From: Harmonia axyridis
Taxonomy: Eukaryota; Arthropoda; Insecta; Coleoptera; Coccinellidae
Reading direction: 5' to 3'
DNA: 64,000 nucleotides
NCBI RefSeq assembly: GCF_914767665.1
Contig: NC_059502.1
Location: 37,838,812 to 37,902,811 of the forward strand
Shown here: positions 32,636 to 43,245 of the stretch, one piece after another
Layout: the number at the start of each line of letters is the position of its first letter
Position numbering within the stretch: the stretch's first letter is position 1
Translations under genes and position numbers: made by a program
The notes under the pieces: generated by a model
Database searches by the model: none
What the model saw: only the letters and a program-made list of their open reading frames with translations
What the model was told of the DNA's origin: nothing

Positions 32636-34560
32636 GTAAGATGAACCTCTTCTCAGATATTTCCATATTCTGAAAAAATTCAAGATCAGCATATCTTCAA
32701 TTAATTCGTAGATTTCAAATTTTCAGAAGATTTTAAGCATCGTAAAAGATTGAAGGCTGAAGAGAAATAAGTCTAATATCTGGAGAACGTAACGAAAAAG
32801 ATTTTTGAAGCTATAAAATGTTATAACTGTGGTATATTTCACTTTCAATTCACCAAAAAATAATTCATTTTGTTGAGCTTGTCGCCTGAACAGATCGCTC
32901 TATTGAAGAAGAATATCAAATAAAAATCATCTCATATTATTGAACTGCATAACTGACGGAATTGAGGAATACGAAAGAAGATAGTGAAAATACTGATTTG
33001 AAGTTAGGAGTTTTTGAGTGCTCGATCTTTCGCGCATCCATTGCAACTATAAATACAATTGTACAGGCTGAGTCTTCATCTTGTACATATATTTCAACCG
33101 AAGATTCCTGAGGCCAAAAGAAACAATTTTTCATTTAGAATTTTTTTCCGATTCGATTTCTTTTTTCTCAATTAGTAGTTCTCAATATAGGGCATTCTGG
33201 AGTTGACCGGACTTTGATTAAATTTTATGTTCGGAATAGATCCATCACATTCATAAACACACATATTATAAAAAAATTATGAAAATCATTTCCTACGATT
33301 CTATTTCATTTTCGAGATTCAACTAAAAATTACATACATCTTATGGATTTTCAATAGCATGTATCTTCTCAACCGAGCCGAATCGGAAAAAATGGCAAAG
33401 GAAACAAGTGTTTTCTTTGACCGTAGGAAACTTCTATCGAAATGTACCAGTCACCCTGTATACAGTTCTTTTGTCTCCAAGGGTTAAGATGGCAAACAAT
33501 ATATGACGCATCAATATAGGAGGAATCAGAAGTTCTTTAGTTCACGTCAGCATTTCTCTAATTTTTATACTCATGAGTGTTGTTTTATGAAAGTAGATCT
33601 GGAGATTCAAAAGCCACCGTCAGTGTACCATTCTTCGTTTGCTTTATTGATTTCATACTGTAACGGAAAAATAAATAAAATGTATCCCATGTATGGTGGC
33701 ATTGAAGTAATTCTCAGGGATGAGGACAATTAATTTCTTCACATTTTTTTAAAAATAATTCACGAAAAATTGTTTGATTATTGTTTGAGATATACCGTTC
33801 AATGTGACCACCCAGCTGTTTGAATTTCTGAAGGTAAGAATTTCATGTAGGTATACTGAAAAATGGTGGGCGAAGATGAAGTAGGTGCAGGCAACTTCGT
33901 TGAAAATAATGCAGAAATAATATAGGTATAGGTGAATGCATCTAATATAAAAAAAGTATGGAACCGATTTAGGGTAATGGAACAAGCTCTTAATCGAAAA
34001 TGATGCAGCGTCATAATATATGTGGAAGATAATTCCAGAAAGGCGCAATATCCCAAGATGAGATAAAACATCAATAGACTGAGTATTTCCCTTACGATTG
34101 AATTCTCAGCATTAGAATATGAAATACCCTGAAACGAAGAACATCATTATATGCATAAACATACCAAATCCACCACCATATGGAAACTGAAAAATTTTCT
34201 CTAGAAACCTCTTCAAGTAATTCTTCAGTTCCTGAATACAAAACTGCGGATTTCATTCTAGTAGGAACTTCCAAAAATAACATAATTTCCTAAAATAAGT
34301 ACAGACAACATATTCACTAATATCAATGAGAGACAACCTCCTGTAATAAAACTCTCCTATGCGACCATGGGCTATAAAAAATATAGGAACATTAATTCAA
34401 AGGGGATAATTATTCAACTCAATATCAGTTAAACAAATTTTACCATATTCCACAAAGACAGTAGAAACATGCTACCAGAATATACATATAACCCTGGATG
34501 ACGTTGTTGTAAAGACATTTTTAGGAATCTGAACGCCGAAACAGAAAACTTATCTATCAT
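32636..34560 (+). other. Start of receptor intron 3, nothing recognised
   Basis: AT-rich with chance ORFs only. One CACCCTGTATAC motif at about 33451 resembles the end of common insect MITEs, but no partner was found. Confidence 0.4.
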
Positions 34561-34583
34561 TTTACAAGTCTGTTAAATCTGAG

Positions 34584-35535
34584 TTGGATCAAAGTTTGGC
34601 TGCGGTAGAGTCAAATCTCCGTAGAAGGTATATATCTGGGGTTCCATCAGTGGTGGAGTCGCGCTCAGAAAATAACTTGCCCAACCGGTTTATTTCTGCT
34701 GATCTGTCCCATGAACTATTAGAGGTTACTATTTCTTATCAGAATTGTAGAGTTCCAACACTAAGTTATTACCATTTTTCAGATCAGCATGTGAATATAT
34801 GTGTGATATAGTCTGTATAACTGTGACACGGCTCAGTGATTCGGTTGTTGATGGTGAACTGTTTCGTCTAGAATAAAAAGTAATAAGATGTGATAGACAG
34901 TTTGGTAGGGTTAATAGATCTCGTGGCGGTGGAGTTCTGGTGGCAGCTTCTAGCAGTACATCTTTCAGCATTATTGATGCAGCATTTTTGATCAATCGTG
35001 TTCCGTTGGTAGATGTCGGTTTGTATCGTTTTACTGGGCCCTGTCCTTTTATTGAGTGTAGTTTATGTTCCGCCTGATAATACTGTTTTTTAGCTGGAGA
35101 CTTTAACAACTGCATTGGAGTAAAATTTTTCTGGGGGACTGTGTTCCTTGTTGGTGACTTCAGTTGAACGTCTTTATGACGATCCCAAACAAATTGTAGA
35201 TTTATTTGGAGCTCATGTTTCTAACGTGAATAAACTGACTGCTCCTAGTGTTCATGATTCTGATGATTCGACAAACCTTCCACCAGTTTTACTTGGTTTT
35301 ACTGCTAACTTTGTGAGGTTGATTCGTTTTTATTTAAAGGGAGATCTAATTATGTTAAGATGTATCTGTCTGCTCTCAGAAATGTCTACTTTTCACTTGT
35401 TCTCAGTAGTTTGGAGTCCGCTAACATAATTTGGTTCCCAATTTATGGAACGCATCTTATTCACATTGAGCGAATTCAGAGGAAGTTCCTGAAATACGTC
35501 GTATATAAGGAAACTGGCTTATAGCCGGAGTATGG
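34584..35535 (+). pseudogene. Decayed Jockey-like element: endonuclease, linker and RT tail
   Basis: Fragments in order: VIRCDRQFGRVNRSRGGGVLVAASSST (endonuclease, about 34890-34960), LAGDFNNCIG (about 35092), then DPKQIVDLFGAHVSNVN (linker, 35170-35230), then NIIWFPIYGTHLIHIERIQRKFLKYVVYKETG (about 35430-35520). The last block is the C-terminal tail seen after RT in Jockey/I-like elements. Most of the RT is deleted and stops abound. It is followed directly by the SINE-like element. Confidence 0.55.
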
Positions 35536-35539
35536 TGTT

Positions 35540-35833
35540 GATGGTTGTCTTGATAATGTATGATGGACTATATGTTAGATAGTTATTTGGGCTGTTTCCA
35601 TCATCTGTGCGGTTGGATGTTTCCGACGTTTCGGCAAGCATTCGCCTGCCGTCCTCAGGGTGGTGGTCCTGAGAAGGACCGATTGGGTGGTTCTGAGAAG
35701 AACCGTTTGCCAAACTTGGTCTGTCTGGACTTGTAAGCACCATACTTTTTTTTTCGATTTCGTATGAGGGTATCGGGGTTTGAACCTTAGTCGTATCGGT
35801 TGCAATCCTTCAACTCTCACCACTAGTCTACAG
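35540..35833 (-). mobile_element. tRNA-derived SINE-like element
   Basis: On the minus strand the head reads GACTAGTGGTGAGAG (35828-35814), an A-box-like motif, and 27 bases later GGTTCAAACCC (35786-35776), a B-box-like motif, the spacing of a pol III promoter in tRNA-derived SINEs. The body then runs to about 35540. The head is followed by an A-rich stretch (35745-35760) and then the motif CCGAAACGTCGGAAAC (about 35615-35630). The end is not fixed. Confidence 0.5.
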
Positions 35834-36759
35834 AAGCAGGTAGTAATCTATACGCATTAAGCTTAATATAAGTTACACCTGTATGCGCAGTTGGGATGCG
35901 CAGTAGTGGAATATTCGGGTTGCGCAGATGGTGTGCGCAGTTATCCGTCCGAATTCTGATTCATTTTTTAATTTGGTGGTGTCGAGATGCTTCCGACCTG
36001 GACCGAGTTCAATTTCCTCAGATCAGATCTTATGATTGGTGCCCAGACTTCCTTGATCTCCAGAGAAGGCATACTTATGGGATTCGGAGTGATGGCCATG
36101 AAGGCTGCTTCTTTGAGTTTCCTTCCGTTTATGGTGTTGATTTTTGGGGCATAATGGAGAAGCTGAAATTTTCAACCTTAATTGAGCGGCAGGTTCAGCA
36201 GTGCGCGAAATTCGCCCAAAAACTTTCAAGTGAAGGGATTCACTGCCCATTTCTACTCTCGGGTAAACATTCAGGTCCCGAGGATGGCAGTCAGAGGTTA
36301 GAAAATATTCAGTCTAACCACGCCTCGGACCAATATTCTCCAGAGGTCAGTAGTGTATCGGCTTTGTGATTATGCTGAAATAGTTGATATTAGTTTATTC
36401 ATAGTTGTGTACTTTGGGTTTTGTCCATCTTTAAATCTATCATTATTCTGGAGTACTAGCCATTTCATTTTGTTTTTTAGGGAATTTTCAAGTATTTTCT
36501 TTGAGTAAATGTAATTTGTTACTTCGGTACTGAAAACTTTTTTGCTGGGTAATTATTATTATATGTTTCGAATAATCCAAAATTCTGGGATAGAATTTTA
36601 TCGGAGGTATCGTGTGCCTTTCGATCTGCTTAACATGACGTTATTAGCGCCACTACAAATTTGGTAATTTTCCGCAGGGACATTAATCTAAATGACATTG
36701 ACGAGGAAGTAGTCCCCTTTAAATGGTTTTGATCTGCTACGTCGTGTTTCTCCTCTGAG
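35834..36759 (+). other. Unrecognised stretch with TGCGCAG motifs
   Basis: TGCGCAG recurs at about 35884, 35896, 35923 and 35935. A 157-codon frame (35896-36369) starts inside these motifs and shows no family pattern. It may be LTR or leader sequence of the Gypsy fragment that follows, but I cannot show this. Confidence 0.35.
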
Positions 36760-37075
36760 AACTCTATTTCTTGATGTGAGAAATAGGTTGACAGAATCAT
36801 ACGATAGGTCATAAAATCGTTATAACCTACGACATCGAAATGAGAGATTCACGTTTGGAAAGAGAGTCTGAAAGAAAAATTACGTGCTCTCTGACAAGGC
36901 GAATGGTTTAAGCGCTAAGCTAGCCCAGAAATTTGTGGGTCCGTTCGGGATCTCCAAGGTAGTTTCGCCATAGACCTACGAGTTGGTCGACGAATGTGGT
37001 GTGTGTGTCTTTGGGTATATGGCATGCTAAGGACCTATAGCTCATCCTCCGGATGAAAAAGATCATAAGGGATGA
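36760..37075 (+). pseudogene. Gypsy integrase C-terminal fragment
   Basis: The plus strand reads VRNRLTESYDRS and NRYNLRHRNERFTFGKRV, then KNYVLSDKANGLSAKLAQKFVGPFGISKVVSP and TYELVDECG, with stops between. It is the C-terminal GPY/F module of a Ty3/Gypsy integrase, different from element G just downstream. Confidence 0.6.
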
Positions 37076-37099
37076 TTGAGATTTTTCAAATTTTTGCAT

Positions 37100-37290
37100 A
37101 TACAGGGTGTATCACGGTCGAAGGTACGCTAGACATTTACGGAGAACGGAAAGCAAGAATTCATTGAAAATTTCGTTTCTTAGACAAGAAAAACTACTCT
37201 ATCGATCTGAAATATTTTCAATGCTGCGGTGTTGCCGCTTTTGTAAAAAAGTAGTGGGTACTTTGTCATTTCAAAAGATATACCCTGTAT
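37100..37290. mobile_element. Short MITE-like element with TACAGGGT ends
   Basis: ATACAGGGTGTATC at 37100 and GATATACCCTGTAT ending at about 37290 form inverted ends of a roughly 190-bp element of a type very common in insect genomes. No coding function. Confidence 0.5.
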
Positions 37291-37407
37291 ATTATTGCAT
37301 TTTTGAATTCATTGTAGTAACATGATCATTTTGATATCACTTTCTCATACTCATCTTCAGCGGTAAATAAATGCTTTCCCCTTTTTTTGTGCAAAACATA
37401 GCTTTGA

Positions 37408-37869
37408 TTGAACATCCATAACTTCTGTGTACAAAACACAAATGAAAGCATCCAGGAGTTCGAGGTCGATATAGCACGTTTGGTAAGATTGGCTTATCCT
37501 ACAGCACCGGATAGCTTTCTGGAACAACTTGCAGTTCAGACCTTCATAGATGGATTAAGAGACACCGATATCCAACAAACGCTCCGCTTGGCTCGACCTA
37601 GAACTTTGGACGACGCTCTGGCCCATGCACTGGAGTTTGAAGCAGCAAAACAGGCCTCGCGAAAAAATTACTGCAAGATCCGACGAACCGTGGAAGAGCC
37701 AGAGACAACAGAAAGTATCGAGGAAGTGGTTCGCCGAATGTTTGAGGAACTTCGGTCCAAAGAACGACGCCCCAATGGACCTAGGTGCTGGAATTGTGGT
37801 GAGTTAGGACATATTCGCCGACGATGTCAAAAGCCATTCAAAGAAGTCAAATCCGATAAGGAAAACTGA
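37408..37869 (+). CDS. Gypsy element G: gag, C-terminal half (partial)
   Basis: The frame encodes the C-terminal half of a gag capsid (SIQEFEVDIARLVRLAYPTA, EQLAVQTFIDGLRDTDIQ, LARPRTLDDALAHALEFE) followed by a single intact zinc knuckle CWNCGELGHIRRRC. The N-terminal half and the 5' LTR are missing; upstream is unrelated DNA, so element G is 5'-truncated at about 37400. Gag would form the particle and bind RNA. Confidence 0.8.
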   Translation: MNIHNFCVQNTNESIQEFEVDIARLVRLAYPTAPDSFLEQLAVQTFIDGLRDTDIQQTLRLARPRTLDDALAHALEFEAAKQASRKNYCKIRRTVEEPETTESIEEVVRRMFEELRSKERRPNGPRCWNCGELGHIRRRCQKPFKEVKSDKEN

Positions 37870-37929
37870 AATGGGTTGGTAAAAAGGGGCATAAACCGAC
37901 CCATTACAACAATGCCCCAGAAGTAACGA

Positions 37930-38877
37930 TCCAAGCTGTCATGGAGTCCTCCAGTATTTACGTAGACGGCAAAATCAGCGAACGTCCAGTAAAATTGCTA
38001 ATAGATACAGGTGCAACTAGGACAATTGTGAGGCCTGAAAGGAGTTGGGAAGACCTTACCTGTGACAGTCAGGTTACGAACAGCAACAGGTGAAGTAATT
38101 CCAACACACGGAATGAAGAAAATAATAATGGAAATCGGAGGAATGTCATTTGGACATCAAGTGCTAGTGGCAGATATTACAGAAGAAATGATCTTGGGAA
38201 TGGATGTAATAAAGAAATATGGTTTCCAGATAGATATGGCGAATGATGTCATAAGAATCGGAAAAGTAGAGATTCCATTCCGCACGTGTGAAGAAGCCAC
38301 GATTCAGGTCCTTTCAACCCAAGACATTACCTTACCTGCCCAAGCAGAGAGTATAGTGAAGGGATATCTGAATGGAGACCTCCGAAATGGTTGTATTCGC
38401 CTCATCGAAGCTGACTGTGAAAATAGCCTCGGGAAAGGACTTCTGGTAGGAAAAATTCTAGTGAAATCAAGTAATGAATTACCTGTAAGAATACTGAACG
38501 CAAATAGTTATCCTGTGACGCTAAAAAGAAATACAGTTCTGGGTAAATGCAGCGAGGTATCTTACGTAACTAAATCTATTGGTGAAACGAAAGAAGAGGT
38601 ATCAAAGGAAGCCAGGTGTCCCCAGCAACTGATGGACAAGTTGACATTTTCATGCGTGGATCTGAAATCAGAGCAGTTGGTGGAGGTGAAGGAACTGATA
38701 ATCAAGTTTAGTGATGTGTTCGCCACTGACAAAGCTCAAATGGGAAGAACAAATGTTGTAAAACACCCTATCAATACAGGAAACGCGCGCCCTATACGAC
38801 AACATCCAAGAAGACTTCCGCTTGTCAAACGAGAAGAAGCAGAGAAGATCATTGAAGATTTGCAACATCAAGGGTAA
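37930..38877 (+). pseudogene. Gypsy element G: protease and start of RT
   Basis: The first frame reads SIYVDGKISERPVKLLIDTGATRTIV, with the DTG of a retropepsin (about 38003). A frameshift near 38040 leads into the frame 38062-38877, which carries the rest of the protease (MILGMDVIKKYGFQIDM) and the linker to RT (HPINTGNARPIRQHPRRLP, EAEKIIEDLQHQG). A one-base loss at about 38873 breaks the link to the RT frame. Otherwise the sequence is well preserved, so the copy is fairly young. Confidence 0.75.
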
Positions 38878-40025
38878 TAGAACCATCTGATAGTCCTTGG
38901 GCTTCACCTGTGGTCTTAGTGAAGAAAAAAGATGGGAGCACCAGATTCTGTGTTGACTACCGGCAGCTGAACGAAGTCACTAAGAAGGACTGCTACCCTA
39001 TACCAAGAATTGATGACACATTGGACACACTTTCTGGCTCTAAATGGTTTTCCACTTTGGACGTGAAAAGCGGATACTGGCAGGTGGAATTGGATCCCAA
39101 AGATAAAGAGAAGACAGCCTTCACTATCGGTACGGGGTTATGGCAGTTCACCGTACTGCCATTCGGACTGTGTAATGCACCTGCGACTTTTGAGCGACTA
39201 ATGGAAACCATTTTAAGAGGATTATCGCGGAAAACATGTCTCGTTTATTTGGACGATATAATCATTATTGGGAAGTCATTTGATGAACATCTTAAGAACT
39301 TGAGGGACGTACTTGAAAGATTACGAACGGCCAACCTCAAATTGAGCCCTGCAAAGTGTCACATCTTCAAGAAAGAAGTGAAGTACTTGGGACATGTCGT
39401 GTCCCAAACAGGTATCAGTGCTGATCCAGATAAGATACGGGTAGTGCAGGAGTGGCCGGAACCACAAGACAAGCATCAAGTGCGAAGCTTTTTTGGACTA
39501 TGCACTTATTATCGAAAGTTCATCCTAGGCTTTGCAAATATTGCTAAGCCATTGACTAGGTTGACCGAAGACGGAAAAGATTTTGTCTGGGATAAAGAAT
39601 GTAGGACTGCTTTCAATTGTTTGAAACGGGCATTAACATCAGCTCCCGTTTTGAGTTATCCTCAGGCAGATGGAATGTTCATTCTGGATACAGACGCTAG
39701 TAATATGACCATAGGTGGTGTGCTTTCGCAAATTCAAGATAGCCAGGAGAAGGTCATAGGATACTTCAGCAAAGTGCTATCCAAACCTGAACGAAATTAT
39801 TGTGTGACCAGGAGAGAGCTTCTCGCGGCCATTAAGTCCATGGAACATTTTTATAAATATCTGTATGGACGTAACTTCTTACTGAGGACAGACCATGCTG
39901 CCTTGAAATGGCTCCTGAAGTTCAAGAATCCGGAAGGACAGGTCGCAAGATGAATAGAGAGACTACAAGAATACGATTTCACTGTAGAACATCGTGCAGG
40001 AAAAATCCATTCGAATGCTGATGCA
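38878..40025 (+). CDS. Gypsy element G: reverse transcriptase and RNase H
   Basis: The frame gives a full RT palm: PWASPVVLVKKKDGSTRFCVDYRQLN, TLDVKSGYWQVELD, TVLPFGLCNAPATFERLM, and the catalytic YLDD box (about 39247). RNase H follows with DTDASNMTIGGVLSQIQD and ELLAAIKSMEHFYKYLYG. One nonsense codon (TGA at 39951-39953, where Trp is expected in VARW) interrupts it; the same frame continues through RLQEYDFTVEH and NADAMSRRP into the integrase part. Apart from that, all catalytic residues are present. Related to Mdg1/Osvaldo-like Ty3/Gypsy elements of animals, with no chromodomain. Confidence 0.85.
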
Positions 40026-42191
40026 ATGTCAAGGAGACCATGCCCTTTAGAGTGCAAGCATTGCAGCAAGATGGAGGAAAAGGTGCAGTGCTTGAGGACG
40101 ACGGTAGTGGATAGCTGGGAACCAGAAAGGCTGAAGGAAGACCAAGAAACTGATCCAGAATTGAAATTTCTCATAGGATGGAAAAGAGAGGGAGAAAGAC
40201 CAAGCTGGGAAAGAGTGTGCCATCTTAACCCTAAAATCAAGTCGTACTGGGCCCAGTGGGATTCCTTGGTTTTAGATGACGATCTGCTGAAAAGATCCGT
40301 AGAGAATATCGATGGTACGGAAACCAGACATCAGCTGGTAGTCCCAAGAAGCCGAGTACCAGAAATACTAAAGAAGTTACATGACGGAACTTCTGGTGGT
40401 CATTTTGGCATCAAAAAGACATTGGAAAAAGTAAGAGAACGTTTTTTCTGGATGAACTGTAAAGATGACGTAAATGAATGGTGCCGCAAGTGCCAGTTAT
40501 GTGCCTCCGCAAATGGACCGAGGGGAAGACGTAGAGCACCCATGAGGAAATATAATGTAGGTAGTCCCTTAGAACGCGTGGCGATCGATATTGCGGGCCC
40601 ATTCCCAGAAACTGATGAAGGAAACAAATACATATTGGTAGCGATGGATAACTTCACCAAATGGGTCGAAGCCTATGCCATCCGAAACCAAGAAGCCGCC
40701 ACAGTTGCAGAAGTTCTGATCAAAGAGATGTTCAGTCGGTTTGGAGTCCCACTAGAACTACACTCCGACCAAGGACGGAACTTTGAATCCGACCTATTTA
40801 AAAATGTCTGTGAGTTATTAGGGATCCACAAGACAAGGACAACAGCTCTCCACCCACAGTCCGATGGAATGGTTGAAAGAATGAATAGGACTGTAGGAAA
40901 ATATCTGACTAAAGTAGTCTCTGACCATCAAAGGGACTGGGATAAATATCTGCATCTGTTTACAATGGCTTATCGATCATCAGTACAAGAATCAACAGGA
41001 GAAACTCCAGCATGTGTAATGTTCGGTCGAGAGATACGATTGCCATGCGATCTCGAGTTTGGATGCAAACCTGGTGAGGATGTAGTTGATGAAGCCTTTG
41101 TCAACCGTCTGAAGAAAAGACTACATTATATTCATGAAAGAGTGAGAGAGAATTTACAGATAGCAAGTGATCGCATGAAGACCCGCTACGACATTAAAGC
41201 ATCCGAGGGAGGTTTCAATATTGGTGATTTGGTGTGGTTGTACAACCCTCAGAGGAAACGAAGACTATCACCAAAGTTGCAAAGAGATTGGGAAGGCCCA
41301 TATAAAGTGATCAAGAGGATAAACGATGTTGTGTATCGTATCCAGAGTTTCCCCAAGGGTAAAAGGAGAGTAGTCCATGTGAACCGATTGGCGAAATACG
41401 AGGCTGACTACTTTTTTCCAGACGTCAACCGAGTTAGACGAACAATAAGTGAGGAGTACGAAGACATGAGTTTTGAGACCTTCATGGCTAACTATGGTGG
41501 TACCGGCAAGGCAAGATTTGGGGTTACCATCGAAGAGCAGCGAGATCTTTTTTTAGTGCCAGGAGACTACTCACTAGCCCACTGTGTAGCACAAGATCTG
41601 CGTATGTCCAGAGGAATAGCCGTAGTCTTCAGGAAGAAGTTTGGCCGTGTGAGCGAGTTGGTCCGACAGAAACCTCAACTTGGGAAGGCGTTGAAGCTAT
41701 TCGACCGTCAACGGTTCCTGTTCTATCTAATAACTAAAGAACTCTCCCACGAAAAACCGAGCTATCAAGAATTATGGAGAACTTTGTTGAGTTTAAGGGA
41801 AGAGATAATGAAGCACAATGTAAAGAAATTGGCCGTTCCAAAGTTGGGTTGTGGTTTGGATCAACTCAATTGGAGAATTGTTCGTAATATGCTTGAATTC
41901 ATTTTTCAGGGAACCGGGCTGCAAATTCTGGTATGCACCTTAAATAAAATCACTAATCCTGAGAAGACTGTTGGGTGCTATTTCCATCATAAAGGAAACT
42001 GCAGAAATGGAGAATCCTGCCGATTTAGTCACCGTACCGAACATGTTCAGGGACTGAACAGCCTAGGAAGGAGGCAGTGTAACGAGATCGCAAGCCCTAC
42101 GCCACTGCATTCTTCTGGAACAGACCCGAAGCGTCCAGGCAAAGCTAGAACGATCGAGTGTCTTCTAGAGAGAGATGCCGGTAGTATTTAA
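40026..42191 (+). CDS. Gypsy element G: integrase fused to a macrodomain and CCCH zinc finger
   Basis: The continuous frame of 721 codons (from an internal Met; the true polyprotein begins upstream) holds three parts. First, an integrase: H2C2 zinc region (HDGTSGGHFG..., CRKCQLC), catalytic D188 (IDIAGPF), D248 (HSDQG), E284 (DGMVERMN), which is exactly DDX35E, and a GPY/F module (DWEGPYKVIKRI) near residue 425. Second, from about residue 505, a TARG1/OARD1-like macrodomain: GDYSLAHCVAQDLRMSRGIAVVFRKKFG, FYLITK with Lys571, PKLGCGLDQLNW with Asp612. Third, a CCCH finger C651, C659, C665, H669 (CX7CX5CX3H), followed by a polar tail of about 50 residues. No stop interrupts these parts. Macrodomains of this family remove ADP-ribose from Glu/Asp or O-acetyl-ADP-ribose; a role in replication or host evasion is inference. 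Confidence 0.9.
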   Translation: MSRRPCPLECKHCSKMEEKVQCLRTTVVDSWEPERLKEDQETDPELKFLIGWKREGERPSWERVCHLNPKIKSYWAQWDSLVLDDDLLKRSVENIDGTETRHQLVVPRSRVPEILKKLHDGTSGGHFGIKKTLEKVRERFFWMNCKDDVNEWCRKCQLCASANGPRGRRRAPMRKYNVGSPLERVAIDIAGPFPETDEGNKYILVAMDNFTKWVEAYAIRNQEAATVAEVLIKEMFSRFGVPLELHSDQGRNFESDLFKNVCELLGIHKTRTTALHPQSDGMVERMNRTVGKYLTKVVSDHQRDWDKYLHLFTMAYRSSVQESTGETPACVMFGREIRLPCDLEFGCKPGEDVVDEAFVNRLKKRLHYIHERVRENLQIASDRMKTRYDIKASEGGFNIGDLVWLYNPQRKRRLSPKLQRDWEGPYKVIKRINDVVYRIQSFPKGKRRVVHVNRLAKYEADYFFPDVNRVRRTISEEYEDMSFETFMANYGGTGKARFGVTIEEQRDLFLVPGDYSLAHCVAQDLRMSRGIAVVFRKKFGRVSELVRQKPQLGKALKLFDRQRFLFYLITKELSHEKPSYQELWRTLLSLREEIMKHNVKKLAVPKLGCGLDQLNWRIVRNMLEFIFQGTGLQILVCTLNKITNPEKTVGCYFHHKGNCRNGESCRFSHRTEHVQGLNSLGRRQCNEIASPTPLHSSGTDPKRPGKARTIECLLERDAGSI

Positions 42192-42395
42192 ACCAATGCT
42201 AATGCAGAGGAGGACACAGTCGACGGATTGACTCTCCAGTGCCGTACACTCCAGTAGAGATAAATAGTGAAAATAAATTAATGTAGTTGAAGTGAATCAT
42301 ATGTGAATAGTCAAGTCTATTTGTGTAAATCAATAAATAAATTAGTATTAGTGGGAAGTTGACTGATTTAATTAACTGAAAAACGTTACAATATT
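42192..42395 (+). repeat. 3' end of Gypsy element G, LTR not clearly defined
   Basis: After the stop come a purine-rich AGAGGAGGACACAG (about 42205) and then a stretch with AATAAATAAAT (42331-42341), a plausible polyadenylation region. An LTR of TGTAGTTGAA (42282) to CGTTACA (42390) has TG..CA ends but would be only about 109 bp. No 5' LTR exists to confirm it. Confidence 0.3.
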
Positions 42396-43009
42396 ATAGA
42401 CATAAAATATTACAGAATCCCGGTTGTCGAATTTTAAAAAGTTAGATATTGCTGCGAGTGAGGACACAGCATAGCAGCTGTTTGAAGTCCGTCCAGTGAA
42501 AGAAAGAGAGTGCGCATGCTATTTGTTCTTGGAAATGAAAAGGATAGCGATAGACTCGTATACAGTGTGACCAGATTTAGTAGAAATCTACTTTTTTAGT
42601 AGATTTTTCGCATTTTCATGGAGTTTTTAGTAGGAAGAAATCCTTTGGTAGATTTTAGTAGGTTTTGGTAGTTTTAAAAAATATAACCGAGGCGATTGGG
42701 AATATGGAAATTCGGATGTCTAGACTGTTTCTATGAATCAATTCATTGTTCATTCTCATTGAGGTTCTACGTTCTACGTGTTTCTAGAAGAACGTACCTA
42801 CTTAAACATAATAAAATCATAAAACTTCTGTCGGCTGAGAATAAATACGAAGAATGATGGAATATCCGAAGGGTGCCTCATTGAAAACAGGCGGTGTGTA
42901 AACTTCCTTTGAAAATATACCATTATCTCACATTTGGTATTCTATTCAGTGGAAAAAAATATGTCTAACTGGAATTTCATCGACAAATTCGGGTGGCTGC
43001 ATATTTCAG

Positions 43010-43245
43010 ATTTCGAATGCCAAATGCAAGAGAATATTTTCAGCTATTAACCGCATCAAACCAAAAAATAGAAACAGATTTCTAAATAAAATTATAGCAT
43101 TATTATAACATGCTAAAGAAGGACTTAAAGAGATAGGTGATTGTTGTCGTTTTCAACCTACAAAAAATATGCTCGATTCGATGGATAGTGAAAATTTATG
43201 TATGGATGTTAAAGACGATGAGTTGACTGCAGATTGATACTGATT
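43010..43245 (+). pseudogene. hAT dimerisation-domain remnant
   Basis: The plus strand reads CQMQENIFSAINRIKPKNRNRFLNKIIALL, a stop, then HAKEGLKEIGDCCRFQPTKNMLDSMD and a short acidic end. The pattern ...FS.IN.IK...RNR.....I......KEGL is typical of the C-terminal dimerisation region of one hAT branch in insects. The rest of the transposase is not recognisable. Confidence 0.5.

Noticed and set aside
35896..36369. 157-codon ORF
   Set aside because: No domain, no repeats or known pattern, and it begins within a repeated motif; probably chance.
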